A DNA stretch of 64,000 nucleotides, from positions 1 to 64,000 of the forward strand of contig NZ_JBNPWZ010000014.1 of the NCBI RefSeq assembly GCF_050433565.1, in the 5' to 3' direction. Position 1 is the first letter of the stretch, and every line of letters begins with the position of its first letter. Under the pieces are notes generated by a model. The model did no database searches and was not told where the DNA came from. It saw only the letters and a program-made list of their open reading frames with translations. Of the stretch, positions 44,552-52,913 are shown one piece after another. The DNA comes from Ornithinibacillus bavariensis (lineage in GTDB: Bacteria; Bacillota; Bacilli; Bacillales; Amphibacillaceae). A program made the translations under genes and the position numbers.

Positions 44552-44665
44552 ATGAAAGTAAGAGCATCTGTTAAGCCAATTTGTGAAAAATGCAAAGTCA
44601 TTAAACGAAAAGGCAAAGTAATGGTGATTTGTGAAAATCCTAAGCATAAGCAAAAACAAGGTTAA
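44552..44665 (+). CDS. rpmJ: 50S ribosomal protein L36 (zinc-type)
   Basis: 37 residues ([20 protein letters not shown], ending KHKQKQG) with zinc ligands CEKC, C and H. RBS AAAGGAGG favours the second of two adjacent ATGs. Confidence 0.96.
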
Positions 44666-44688
44666 TTTGAAGGAGGTGCGCTAAGTAT

Positions 44689-45054
44689 ATGGCACGTATT
44701 GGAGGAGTAGACATTCCACGTGATAAACGTGTAGTAATTTCTTTAACTTACATTTATGGTATTGGTAAGAAAACTGCTCAAGAAATTTTAAAGCAAGCTG
44801 GTGTTTCTGAGGATACTCGTGTTCGTGACCTTACTGAAGATGAGTTAGGACGCATTCGTCAAGCAGTTGATGGATACACAACTGAAGGTGATCTTCGTCG
44901 TGAAGTATCGTTAAACATCAAACGTCTAATCGAAATTGGTTCTTATCGCGGATTAAGACATCGTCGTGGCTTACCTGTTCGCGGACAAAATACGAAGAAT
45001 AACTCTCGTACACGCAAAGGTCCACGTCGTACAATCGCTAACAAGAAAAAATAA
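44689..45054 (+). CDS. rpsM: 30S ribosomal protein S13
   Basis: 121 residues. MARIGGVDIPRDKRVVISLT, helix-hairpin-helix YIYGIGKKTAQEIL and the basic tail RGLPVRGQNTKNNSRTRKG. Bridges to the 50S subunit and the P-site tRNA. Confidence 0.98.
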   Translation: MARIGGVDIPRDKRVVISLTYIYGIGKKTAQEILKQAGVSEDTRVRDLTEDELGRIRQAVDGYTTEGDLRREVSLNIKRLIEIGSYRGLRHRRGLPVRGQNTKNNSRTRKGPRRTIANKKK

Positions 45055-45075
45055 TGTAAGGAGGTAAACAAATAG

Positions 45076-45465
45076 ATGGCTCGTAAAACTAATACACGTA
45101 AACGTCGTGTCAAAAAGAATATTGAGACTGGCGTAGCACATATCCGTTCTACTTTTAATAACACTATCGTAACAATTACAGATGTTCAAGGTAATGTTAT
45201 TGGTTGGAGTTCTGCAGGTGCACTTGGTTTCAAAGGATCTCGTAAATCAACTCCATTCGCTGCACAAATGGCTGCTGAAACAGCTGCTAAAACTGCAGTT
45301 GATAACGGAATGAAAACTTTGGAAGTTTCTGTAAAAGGTCCAGGAGCTGGTCGTGAAGCTGCTATTCGTTCTTTACAAGCAGCAGGACTAGAAGTTACTG
45401 CAATTCGTGACGTTACTCCAGTTCCTCATAATGGTTGCCGTCCACCAAAACGTCGTCGTGTATAA
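45076..45465 (+). CDS. rpsK: 30S ribosomal protein S11
   Basis: 129 residues. VAHIRSTFNNTIVTITDVQG, GFKGSRKSTPFAAQMAAE and the C-terminal TPVPHNGCRPPKRRRV. Platform protein near the Shine-Dalgarno/anti-SD helix. Confidence 0.98.
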   Translation: MARKTNTRKRRVKKNIETGVAHIRSTFNNTIVTITDVQGNVIGWSSAGALGFKGSRKSTPFAAQMAAETAAKTAVDNGMKTLEVSVKGPGAGREAAIRSLQAAGLEVTAIRDVTPVPHNGCRPPKRRRV

Positions 45466-45523
45466 TTGAACGTATAATATTTGTCACCCTGTCTATAATG
45501 GGTTATGATGACTAAAAGTATTA

Positions 45524-45737
45524 GGTGAAATACTGTAATAGTTTAAGTATTGAATCACCAAGGTTTATAGAAGAAAGCTTGAAGCAATCCGCCATTAGGC
45601 GCTTGCATCGTTTTCTTTTTTCTAACCTTGTCATACAGCATCGCATAGACAAAAGGTACGATGAAACTATACAGGTAGAGCAGAATCGCCAACTGCCTAT
45701 TTGAGGAATTTCGGTTAGAACTCCTTGTGTCTAACCG
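45524..45737 (+). promoter_or_regulatory. Three-hairpin structured leader between rpsK and rpoA
   Basis: The 305-base gap has no gene but three stems. Hairpin 1: GGTGA-AATACT (45524-45534) with AGTATT-(GAA)-TCACC (45546-45559). Hairpin 2: AAGGTT (45560-45565) with AACCTT (45624-45629), with further A/T-rich pairing and a GCAA/TTGC-CGCC/GGCG tip. Hairpin 3: CGGTTAG (45712-45718) with CTAACCG (45731-45737), next to the rpoA RBS. None has a T-tail. Possible autogenous control or processing site; unassigned. Confidence 0.55.
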
Positions 45738-45770
45738 GGGTTTCGACGTTTTTAAGGAGGGTATTATGGA

Positions 45771-46715
45771 ATGATTGAAATAGAAAAGCCAAAGATTGAA
45801 ACGGTTGAGATTAGTGATGATGCTACATTTGGAAAATTTGTGGTAGAGCCGCTCGAACGTGGTTATGGTACAACTCTTGGAAACTCCTTGCGTCGTATCC
45901 TACTATCCTCACTTCCAGGTGCTGCTGTAACATCAGTTCAAATTGATGGAGCATTACATGAATTTTCAACTATCGATGGTGTGGTTGAGGACGTAACTAC
46001 TATCATTTTGAATTTGAAAAAGCTAGCACTAAAGATCTATTCTGATGAACCTAAACAACTGGAAATTGATGCGCAAGGAGAAGGAGTAGTTACTGCTGCT
46101 GATCTAACCTTTGATAGTGATGTAGAAGTATTAAATCCTGAACTTCCGATTGCAACATTAAATTCAAAAGGTAGCCTGCGTATGAAGATTACGGCCGAGC
46201 GTGGTCGTGGTTATGTTCCAGCTGATGCAAATAAACATGAAGATCAACCAATTGGTGTTATTCCAGTTGATTCCATTTTCACACCGGTATCACGTGTTAC
46301 TTACCAAGTAGAGAATACTCGTGTAGGACAGAGTGCTAACTATGATAAATTAACATTAGATGTTTCGACTGATGGTAGTATCAGACCAGAAGAAGCAATT
46401 TCGCTTGGTGCTAAGATTTTATCGGAGCATCTGAACATCTTTGTTGGTTTAACAGATGAAGCACAAAATGTCGAGATTATGGTTGAAAAAGAGGAAGACC
46501 AAAAAGAAAAAGTAATGGAAATGACAATTGAAGAGTTAGATTTATCGGTTCGTTCTTACAATTGTCTAAAACGTGCTGGCATAAATACAGTTCAAGAGCT
46601 TTCAAATAAATCTGAAGAAGATATGATGAAAGTGCGTAACCTTGGCCGTAAATCATTAGAGGAAGTTAAAGTAAAACTTGCTGATTTAGGATTAAGCTTA
46701 CGTAAAGACGATTAA
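45771..46715 (+). CDS. rpoA: RNA polymerase alpha subunit RpoA
   Basis: 314 residues. The N-terminal dimerisation domain (FVVEPLERGYGTTLGNSLRR, ILLSSLPGAAVTSVQI) and the C-terminal UP-element/activator domain (LDLSVRSYNCLKRAGINTVQ, VRNLGRKSLEEVKVKL) are joined by an acidic linker (EEDQKEK). RBS AAGGAGGG. Confidence 0.98.
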   Translation: MIEIEKPKIETVEISDDATFGKFVVEPLERGYGTTLGNSLRRILLSSLPGAAVTSVQIDGALHEFSTIDGVVEDVTTIILNLKKLALKIYSDEPKQLEIDAQGEGVVTAADLTFDSDVEVLNPELPIATLNSKGSLRMKITAERGRGYVPADANKHEDQPIGVIPVDSIFTPVSRVTYQVENTRVGQSANYDKLTLDVSTDGSIRPEEAISLGAKILSEHLNIFVGLTDEAQNVEIMVEKEEDQKEKVMEMTIEELDLSVRSYNCLKRAGINTVQELSNKSEEDMMKVRNLGRKSLEEVKVKLADLGLSLRKDD

Positions 46716-46759
46716 TAGTAAGGACATCTTTAGAGTTTCAAGAAAGGGAGGGATAGTCC

Positions 46760-47113
46760 ATGGCAAGAAAACTAGGACGTACTACAGACGCACGACTAGC
46801 ACTACTTCGCAACCTTGCATCTGATTTAATTATTCACGAGCGGATTGAAACAACAGAAGCAAAAGCGAAAGAGCTTCGATCTGTCGTTGATAAAATGATT
46901 ACATTAGGTAAACGTGGTGATCTTCACGCTCGTCGTCAGGCTGCAGCATTCTTATACAACAAAGAAGCTAATGAAGAGGATTCAGTACTTCAAAAGCTTT
47001 TCAACGATGTTGCTAAACGCTACGAGGATAGACAAGGTGGATATACTCGCGTTCTTAAGCTAGGCGAACGTCAAGGTGATGGAGCGAAAATGGCAATCAT
47101 TGAGCTAGTTTAA
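46760..47113 (+). CDS. rplQ: 50S ribosomal protein L17
   Basis: 117 residues. MARKLGRTTDARLALLRNLA start, with the zinc-free form IIHERIETTEAKAKELR. Last gene of the superoperon. Near the tunnel exit. Followed by a terminator. Confidence 0.97.
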   Translation: MARKLGRTTDARLALLRNLASDLIIHERIETTEAKAKELRSVVDKMITLGKRGDLHARRQAAAFLYNKEANEEDSVLQKLFNDVAKRYEDRQGGYTRVLKLGERQGDGAKMAIIELV

Positions 47114-47128
47114 TCATCCATACACGTT

Positions 47129-47178
47129 AAGGGCAGGACTAAATCTCTTCCACGAGGTGAAATCCAAGCCCTTTTTTT
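47129..47178 (+). terminator. terminator of the S10-spc-alpha superoperon
   Basis: AAGGGC (47129-47134) and the adjacent GGA pair with TCC and GCCCTT (47163-47173), followed by seven Ts. Confidence 0.85.
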
Positions 47179-47223
47179 GTATATGGAAAGTGAATAGGGT
47201 TTGTAATGGAAAGACATATAAAT

Positions 47224-47287
47224 GCATTATCTATATACAGCTACACGTCTGTAGATAATGCGCCGAACCCATCTAGCGGTGCTGGGT
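47224..47287 (+). other. two hairpins before the ecfA1 promoter
   Basis: GCATTATCTA (47224-47233) pairs with TAGATAATGC (47252-47261), with CAG/CTG inside, and ACCCA (47267-47271) pairs with TGGGT (47283-47287). They lie upstream of the predicted promoter, so they are not in the ecf transcript. They may be DNA-level sites or decayed terminator elements. Confidence 0.45.
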
Positions 47288-47289
47288 AT

Positions 47290-47318
47290 TTAACATAATT
47301 CAAAATTAATAGTACAAT
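47290..47318 (+). promoter_or_regulatory. sigma-A promoter of ecfA1-ecfA2-ecfT-truA
   Basis: TTAACA (47290-47295), 17 bp, TACAAT (47313-47318), 43 bases before ecfA1. Confidence 0.65.
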
Positions 47319-47360
47319 ACATAACGTAAAGTAAAAAACCAAGGCAGGTAGAGGAGGATT

Positions 47361-48203
47361 ATGATGAGAGAGCGTTTTATAGAGTTTAGAAATGTATCGT
47401 TTCGATACGGAGATGAGCAGCCTTGGGTGTTGGACGATGTTTCGTTCACCATATATAAAGATGAGTGGGTAGCCATAATTGGCCATAATGGCTCTGGAAA
47501 ATCCACTATTGCTAAATTAATGAATGGATTATTATTCCCGCAAAAGGGAGAAATAATTATTAATGGAATTCCAGTGAATGAACAGACCGTATGGGATGTT
47601 CGCAAACAGGTCGGCATGGTGTTTCAAAACCCGGATAACCAATTTGTCGGCACAACCGTACAGGACGACGTAGCCTTTGGTATGGAGAATCGAGGGTTCG
47701 CCCGAGAAGAAATGGTGAACAGTATCAATGAGGTACTTCAAGCTGTTCGGATGGACGAATATCTTTTAACAGAGCCACATCGTTTATCTGGTGGGCAAAA
47801 GCAGCGCGTAGCGATAGCAAGTGTATTAGCGATAAATCCAGAAGTATTAATTTTAGATGAAGCGACTGCAATGCTTGATCCAAAGGGTAGAAAAGAAATC
47901 ATGCGAACTGTTTCAGAAATACAAGAAAAAAATGAGATTTCACTTATTACGATAACCCATGACTTAGAGGAAGTTGTACAAGCTGAAAGAGTTATCGTTA
48001 TGAATAGTGGTAAGGTTTGGGCTGAAGCAACACCAAGGGATATTTTTAAGCAAAAGGATGACTTACGAAAGATAGGACTGGACGTACCGTTTGTTGCTGT
48101 ATTAGCAGATGAATTAAAACAACTAGACATCATGATTAAAAATGAACCGTTGAATCATGATGAACTATTGGAGGAACTATGGACATTACATTCAAAGATG
48201 TAA
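47361..48203 (+). CDS. ecfA1: ECF transporter ATPase EcfA1
   Basis: 280 residues, an ABC ATPase. Walker A GHNGSGKST (about residue 40), Q-loop VFQNPDNQFVG, signature LSGGQKQRVAIA, Walker B VLILDEATAML and the H-loop ITHDLEEV. The EcfA1-EcfA2-EcfT module energises uptake of vitamins by interchangeable S-components encoded elsewhere. It overlaps ecfA2 by 25 bases. Confidence 0.96.
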   Translation: MMRERFIEFRNVSFRYGDEQPWVLDDVSFTIYKDEWVAIIGHNGSGKSTIAKLMNGLLFPQKGEIIINGIPVNEQTVWDVRKQVGMVFQNPDNQFVGTTVQDDVAFGMENRGFAREEMVNSINEVLQAVRMDEYLLTEPHRLSGGQKQRVAIASVLAINPEVLILDEATAMLDPKGRKEIMRTVSEIQEKNEISLITITHDLEEVVQAERVIVMNSGKVWAEATPRDIFKQKDDLRKIGLDVPFVAVLADELKQLDIMIKNEPLNHDELLEELWTLHSKM

Positions 48204-49051
48204 GCTATATCTATCAAGCTAATTCACCTTTTGCTCATAAAGCGTTGGATCACTTATCTTTCCATATCCCTGCAGGTTCTTTTGTTGCAATTATTGGCCA
48301 TACTGGTTCCGGTAAGTCTACACTAATACAACACTTAAATGGGCTACTAACCCCTACTGAGGGTGAGGTACAAATTGGCGATTATCAGATTACATCAGAT
48401 AAAAAGCCAGAGAACCTGAAGGAACTACGCAGTAAGGTCGGCGTAGTATTCCAGTACCCAGAACATCAGTTATTTGATGAAACCGTTCGAAAAGATATTG
48501 CCTTCGGTCCCAAAAATTTTGGAGTTTCAGAGGAAGAAATTGAAAGAAGAATATTGGAGATAGCACCTGCTGTTGGAATAGATGAGTCTTTGTTAGAGCG
48601 TTCTCCATTTGATCTTAGTGGCGGACAGATGAGAAGGGTAGCAATTGCCGGTGTTCTGGCTGTAAAGCCGAATATTCTTGTGTTAGATGAGCCGACTGCA
48701 GGTTTAGATCCAAGAGGCCAATCAGATATTATGAATATGTTTTATGAACTACATCAAAGAGAAAATCTAACAACCATACTAGTTACCCATAGTATGGAGG
48801 ATGCGGTTAAATATGCAGACCATGTAATGATTATGAACAAAGGAACAAAATACATGGAGGGTATTCCAGAAGAGGTTTTTGCGCAGCAGGAAGCATTAAA
48901 TAAGGTACAGCTAGATGTACCGGAAGTCATTCAATTCCTAAATGCGTTTAACGCACGTTTCGGCGTGGATATTCCTTTTAGAAGACAAAGTGTTGCTGAG
49001 CTGGCTTCTGAGATTCAGCACGCCTTGAAGGGGGCTGAATCGATTGAATAA
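48179..49051 (+). CDS. ecfA2: ECF transporter ATPase EcfA2
   Basis: 290 residues. Walker A GHTGSGKST, VFQYPEHQLF Q-loop, LSGGQMRRVAIAGVLA signature, LVLDEPTAGLDPRG Walker B. The longer C-terminal region is typical for EcfA2. The ATG follows GGAGGAACT inside ecfA1; ecfT starts inside its last codons. Confidence 0.96.
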   Translation: MDITFKDVSYIYQANSPFAHKALDHLSFHIPAGSFVAIIGHTGSGKSTLIQHLNGLLTPTEGEVQIGDYQITSDKKPENLKELRSKVGVVFQYPEHQLFDETVRKDIAFGPKNFGVSEEEIERRILEIAPAVGIDESLLERSPFDLSGGQMRRVAIAGVLAVKPNILVLDEPTAGLDPRGQSDIMNMFYELHQRENLTTILVTHSMEDAVKYADHVMIMNKGTKYMEGIPEEVFAQQEALNKVQLDVPEVIQFLNAFNARFGVDIPFRRQSVAELASEIQHALKGAESIE

Positions 49052-49844
49052 CGCAATTGTGATTGGTCAATATGTCCCTGGAAATTCCCTTATTCATCGA
49101 TTAGATCCACGAATGAAAATTACAATAATATTTTTCTTTGTCATCGTTGTTTTCTTTGCGAACAATATTATCAGCTATAGTATATTAACGATATTTGCTA
49201 TTTTAACAACTTTATCTACGAGAATATCATTACGTTTTATTTTAAAGGGACTCACACCTGTTTGGTTTTTAATTGCATTCACCTTTATTTTGCATTTAAT
49301 TGTAACGAAGGAAGGTACCGTATTATTCGATGTTTTTGGATATAAGGTTTATTCAGGAGCGTTAATACAGGGATTTGCAATCTCATTACGGTTTTTTCTA
49401 TTAATTTTAATTACCTCTCTATTAACCTTAACGACGACACCAATAGAAATTACCGATGCAGTAGAGGACTTACTCCATCCCTTGAAAAAAATAAAGTTTC
49501 CAGTACATGAGCTTGCATTAATGATGTCCATTTCACTACGGTTTATACCAACCTTGTTACAGGAAACAGATAAAATATCGAAAGCACAAGCATCTCGAGG
49601 AGTAGACTTTCGCACAGGCCCAATCAAGGAACGCTTACATGCCATAGTTCCATTACTCGTTCCGCTGTTTGTCAGTGCATTTAAACGAGCGGAAGAGCTA
49701 GCAATGGCAATGGAGGCAAGAGGCTATCAAGGCGGAGAGGGGCGAACAAGGCTGAGACAATTAAAAATCAAAGGCTTAGATATTCTAGTTTTTCTCTTCT
49801 TTTTAGCTGTAGTGGCTGCACTATTCTGGACAAGAAATTACTAA
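49044..49844 (+). CDS. ecfT: ECF transporter transmembrane subunit EcfT
   Basis: 266 residues, TTG start, overlapping ecfA2 by 8 bases. Four to five membrane helices in the first half, and the two coupling motifs with the Ala-Arg-Gly signature: ASRGVDFRTG (near 191) and MEARGYQGGEGR (near 230). It couples ATPases to S-components. Confidence 0.95.
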   Translation: MNNAIVIGQYVPGNSLIHRLDPRMKITIIFFFVIVVFFANNIISYSILTIFAILTTLSTRISLRFILKGLTPVWFLIAFTFILHLIVTKEGTVLFDVFGYKVYSGALIQGFAISLRFFLLILITSLLTLTTTPIEITDAVEDLLHPLKKIKFPVHELALMMSISLRFIPTLLQETDKISKAQASRGVDFRTGPIKERLHAIVPLLVPLFVSAFKRAEELAMAMEARGYQGGEGRTRLRQLKIKGLDILVFLFFLAVVAALFWTRNY

Positions 49845-49862
49845 TTTGGGAGGGCTGGAAAG

Positions 49863-50603
49863 GTGCCAAAAATAAAATGTATACTTCAATATGATGGTTC
49901 GAACTTCTTTGGCTATCAAGTCCAGCCTGAAAAAAGAACGGTACAAGGAGAGCTAGAAAAAGCCCTAGAAAGGATTCACAAGGGTGAAAAAATTCGTGTG
50001 CATGCCTCAGGAAGGACAGACACTGGAGTACATGCTAAAGGACAGACCATTCATTTTGAAACGAAGCTTTATATCCCGGGAAATAGTTGGGGGCGAGCAC
50101 TAAATTCTCTTTTACCGGAAGATTTACATGTGAAAGCTTCTGAGGAAGTACCAGAGAGCTTTCACGCTAGATATGATGTTTTAGAGAAGGAATATCGTTA
50201 TTTTATCTTAAATAGAAAAGAACCCGATATTTTTGCTCGAAATTACTCCTATCATTTTCCCTATAAAATTAATATAGAGGCCATACAGGAGGCATGTCGA
50301 TATTTAGAGGGGACACATGATTTTACTACCTTCTCTTCAGCTCGAGCGACAGTTAAGGGAGATAAGGTTCGAACTTTGTTTGAAGTATCTTGTCAGAAGA
50401 ATGGGGACCAGATTGAATTCCATTTTAGAGGAAGCGGATTTTTATATAATATGGTTCGTATTTTAGTAGGGACGTTATTAGAGGTTGGACAAGGCAAGAT
50501 AGATCCAATAAATATAAGAGAAATGCTAGAAAAGAAGGATAGAAGGCTTGCAGGCAAAACAGCACCAGCTCAAGGGTTGTTTCTATGGAAAGTAGTATAT
50601 TAA
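49863..50603 (+). CDS. truA: tRNA pseudouridine(38-40) synthase TruA
   Basis: 246 residues. GTG start behind GGGAGG. Catalytic motif ASGRTDTGVHAKGQ with the aspartate near residue 53, plus LEKEYRYFI and RGSGFLYNMVRILVGTLLE. Modifies the anticodon stem-loop. Confidence 0.96.
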   Translation: MPKIKCILQYDGSNFFGYQVQPEKRTVQGELEKALERIHKGEKIRVHASGRTDTGVHAKGQTIHFETKLYIPGNSWGRALNSLLPEDLHVKASEEVPESFHARYDVLEKEYRYFILNRKEPDIFARNYSYHFPYKINIEAIQEACRYLEGTHDFTTFSSARATVKGDKVRTLFEVSCQKNGDQIEFHFRGSGFLYNMVRILVGTLLEVGQGKIDPINIREMLEKKDRRLAGKTAPAQGLFLWKVVY

Positions 50604-50722
50604 TGCTAAGTACTATTCGACATTTCCTGGGAAATATCAACAGTTTTCTTTCCTAGTTAAAATAGTATATAATAGTCTTTATAGATTCTCACTTTAAAAG
50701 CATAAAAAAGTTTGCCAAACCC

Positions 50723-50750
50723 TTGACAAAATACCATTATTTGATATATT
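50723..50750 (+). promoter_or_regulatory. sigma-A promoter of rplM-rpsI
   Basis: Consensus TTGACA (50723-50728), 16 bp, TATATT (50745-50750). TATTAT two bases further is an alternative with an 18-bp spacer. Confidence 0.75.
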
Positions 50751-50756
50751 ATGGTC

Positions 50757-50870
50757 TATGGCATTTTATTTCTAAAAACCGCGATTAGCCCCGGAACTAA
50801 TTGTGTTGAAAATAAAGAAATAACGAAACTTACAATTAAAAAATTATTGAATGAATATTTGGAGGGAAAC
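50757..50870 (+). promoter_or_regulatory. candidate ribosomal protein L13 leader
   Basis: The 115-base leader before rplM is at the position of the known Firmicute L13 leader. CGCGATTAG (about 50780) can pair imperfectly with CTAATTGTG (50797-50805) around CCCCGGAA. I assign it from position and this hairpin; the consensus was not checked by covariance search. Confidence 0.5.
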
Positions 50871-50875
50871 CAATC

Positions 50876-51313
50876 ATGCGCACAACTTTCATGGCGAATG
50901 AAAACAATATCGAACGCAAATGGCTTGTTGTGGATGCAGAAGGCCAACGTCTTGGTCGTCTAGCAAGTGAAGTTGCTGCAATCCTTCGCGGAAAGCATAA
51001 GCCAACTTACACTCCACATGCTGACACTGGTGATTATGTAATCATCATTAACGCTGACAAAATTGAACTTACTGGAAATAAACTAAGTGACAAAATGTAC
51101 TACCGTCACTCTGGACATCCAGGTGGATTAAAATCTCGTACTGCTGATGAAATGCGTACTAAATACCCTGAGCAAATGCTTGAGATTGCTATCAAAGGCA
51201 TGCTTCCAAAAGGATCTTTAGGCCGTAAAATGGGTAAGAAATTGCACGTTTATAGAGGTGCTGAACATAACCATGCAGCACAAAAACCAGAAGTTTACGA
51301 ACTTCGTGGATAA
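50876..51313 (+). CDS. rplM: 50S ribosomal protein L13
   Basis: 145 residues. MRTTFMANENNIERKWLVVD start, LASEVAAILRGKHKPTYTPH and the C-terminal KMGKKLHVYRGAEHNHAAQK. An early assembly protein. rpsI follows after 18 bases. Confidence 0.98.
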   Translation: MRTTFMANENNIERKWLVVDAEGQRLGRLASEVAAILRGKHKPTYTPHADTGDYVIIINADKIELTGNKLSDKMYYRHSGHPGGLKSRTADEMRTKYPEQMLEIAIKGMLPKGSLGRKMGKKLHVYRGAEHNHAAQKPEVYELRG

Positions 51314-51331
51314 TAAAAGGAGGTAAACAAA

Positions 51332-51724
51332 TTGGCACAAGTACAATACTACGGCACTGGTCGTCGTAAAAGCTCAACAGCACGTGTACGCTTAGTACCC
51401 GGTACTGGTAACATTACAATCAATGGTCGTGAAGCAAAAGACTATTTCCCATATGAAACTCAATTATTAATCCTTAACCAACCACTACAAGCTACTGAAA
51501 CTCAAGGAACTTATGATGTTCTAGTTAATGTTCATGGTGGTGGATTTACTGGTCAAGCTGGTGCAATCCGTCACGGTATCGCACGTGCTTTACTAGAAGC
51601 AGATCCTGGTTATCGTCCAGCACTTAAGAGTGCAGGATTCCTAACTCGTGATCCACGTATGAAAGAACGTAAGAAATACGGTCTTAAAGGCGCACGTCGT
51701 GCACCACAGTTCTCAAAACGTTAA
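51332..51724 (+). CDS. rpsI: 30S ribosomal protein S9
   Basis: 130 residues, TTG start with AAGGAGGT upstream. YYGTGRRKSSTARVRLVPG, GGGFTGQAGAIRHGIARAL and the C-terminal ARRAPQFSKR tail that contacts P-site tRNA. Confidence 0.98.
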   Translation: MAQVQYYGTGRRKSSTARVRLVPGTGNITINGREAKDYFPYETQLLILNQPLQATETQGTYDVLVNVHGGGFTGQAGAIRHGIARALLEADPGYRPALKSAGFLTRDPRMKERKKYGLKGARRAPQFSKR

Positions 51725-51750
51725 TAACCCTTGTTACTATTGGGTTTACT

Positions 51751-51785
51751 GCCTGTTTGGAAGTCAATTCCAAACAGGCTTTTTC
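51751..51785 (+). terminator. terminator of rplM-rpsI
   Basis: GCCTGTTTGGAA (51751-51762) and TTCCAAACAGGC (51768-51779) pair perfectly around GTCAA, followed by TTTTT. Confidence 0.96.
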
Positions 51786-52163
51786 ATACAAAAAATAGAT
51801 AGTGACTGGAATTTTTTTTAATTACATTCACTATCGTATCTTTTGGGAATCATTATTTGTTAATTTTGATAATCTGTAAGATGAGTACAGGTGTCCATAG
51901 TAGTTTATTCTTGCACGTCCTAATTCTTATTTGAATATCTTTCATTCGGGGCAAACTGCATAGAAGCATGTGTGTCTTAATCCATGAACGTTAATACACC
52001 CTTCACAGAAGGAGTCAGATTTTTAATAAAGTTGGAAGCCGAGGCAATGTGAGAAAGCTCGGCTTTTGTCTTTAATTTTAAAATTAGGTAATAGAGTCAT
52101 TACAAATACCATCACTTCAACTATTGAGAGTCCAATGATTAGTTTAACAATAAGAGTTGGAAT
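51786..52163. other. gene-free stretch between rpsI and the accessory region
   Basis: I find no gene here. The only element is AAGCCGAG (52036-52043) / CTCGGCTT (52058-52065) with a short T-tail on the plus strand, an orphan terminator-like hairpin. A hydrophobic minus-strand frame (PTLIVKLIIGLSIVEVMVFV, about 52075-52162) may be a remnant of a membrane protein, but I cannot assign it. Confidence 0.4.
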
Positions 52164-52565
52164 TTACACTTTATAACCGAAATCTAGCGGCTTACCGGTT
52201 TCTGCAATTGTTTTAATATTACTAAGTATCATCCACCAGAATTGGTCTGCCTTTTCAAATTGCGGATTATTATCTGTCCATTGATCATTTACTAGTTGTA
52301 ATAGGGTACAGTTTCCAACTGTGTTCAACCTTATGGTCACTGTGCTTTCCAGTTCCGCGTGTCTATCATGATGTGAGGGGCCAGGGTGGTCGGTGTAACT
52401 CAACAATTTGTATTCCTCGAAAGCTAACAACCTACCGTAGATATGTACGGTTTGATCTCCTTCTACTCCAGGGCCAACAAACTCTATAGCATCGCCCACC
52501 TGCATACTTGATCGGATGACCCCTCCCATAAAAGCGTGAAACGATTTCTCTGGATTAACTAACAA
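52164..52565 (-). CDS. SRPBCC (AHSA1-like) domain protein, altered N-terminus
   Basis: 133 residues with a TTG start but no good RBS. Residues about 14-130 match START/AHSA1-like proteins: GGVIRSSMQVGDAIEFVGPG, VHIYGRLLAFEEYKLLSYTD, ESTVTIRL and FWWMILSNIKTIAETGKPL. In relatives, about 20 residues separate the PEKV motif from the VIRSS block; here NPEKSFHAF joins it almost directly. Together with the hydrolase-like fragment fused upstream (52555-52668), this suggests a rearranged and possibly inactive gene. The ligand is unknown. Confidence 0.6.
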   Translation of the reverse strand: MLVNPEKSFHAFMGGVIRSSMQVGDAIEFVGPGVEGDQTVHIYGRLLAFEEYKLLSYTDHPGPSHHDRHAELESTVTIRLNTVGNCTLLQLVNDQWTDNNPQFEKADQFWWMILSNIKTIAETGKPLDFGYKV

Positions 52566-52668
52566 CAGGATAAACTGATTTGTTATACCTGTCAGGGTTG
52601 TGGGCTATCCCTCTGGCTATCCCTCTCAAAGTGATTCCATTTACTTCAATAGATACCGGGTATTCCAT
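52555..52668 (-). pseudogene. N-terminal fragment of an alpha/beta-hydrolase-like gene
   Basis: A 37-codon frame behind AAAAGGAGG reads MEYPVSIEVNGITLRG...NPDRYNKSVYPVV and stops. The sequence resembles the first strands of small alpha/beta hydrolases (vNGitLrG...yPvVil.HGf), cut before the nucleophile region. A 12-bp tandem duplication (AGAGGGATAGCC twice) adds RGIA. It runs into the SRPBCC frame, overlapping it by 11 bases. Confidence 0.5.
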
Positions 52669-52913
52669 AATGAACAACCATCCTCCTTTTCTAAGCTCTT
52701 CTTAAAGTAAAGAAGTTAAGATACGTGTACATAAAGAAACTTGGATCTACGTCTAGATTCTGGATAAAAAAGATTAAGTGTTTTCTGCGCAACAACCATT
52801 CATGGAGAAATAAACCCGTGGATGTTACGCTCAAAAAAAGTTTGATTATTCTAGGGGATGTTTTGTTGAACATTAGTTACCCGATAGCTTATTAAAAAAG
52901 AGGATATCCAAGA

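Noticed and set aside
52691..52873. 60-residue minus-strand frame between the hydrolase fragment and the NmrA-like gene
   Set aside because: No family resemblance and no clear RBS. Probably chance in an AT-rich gap.
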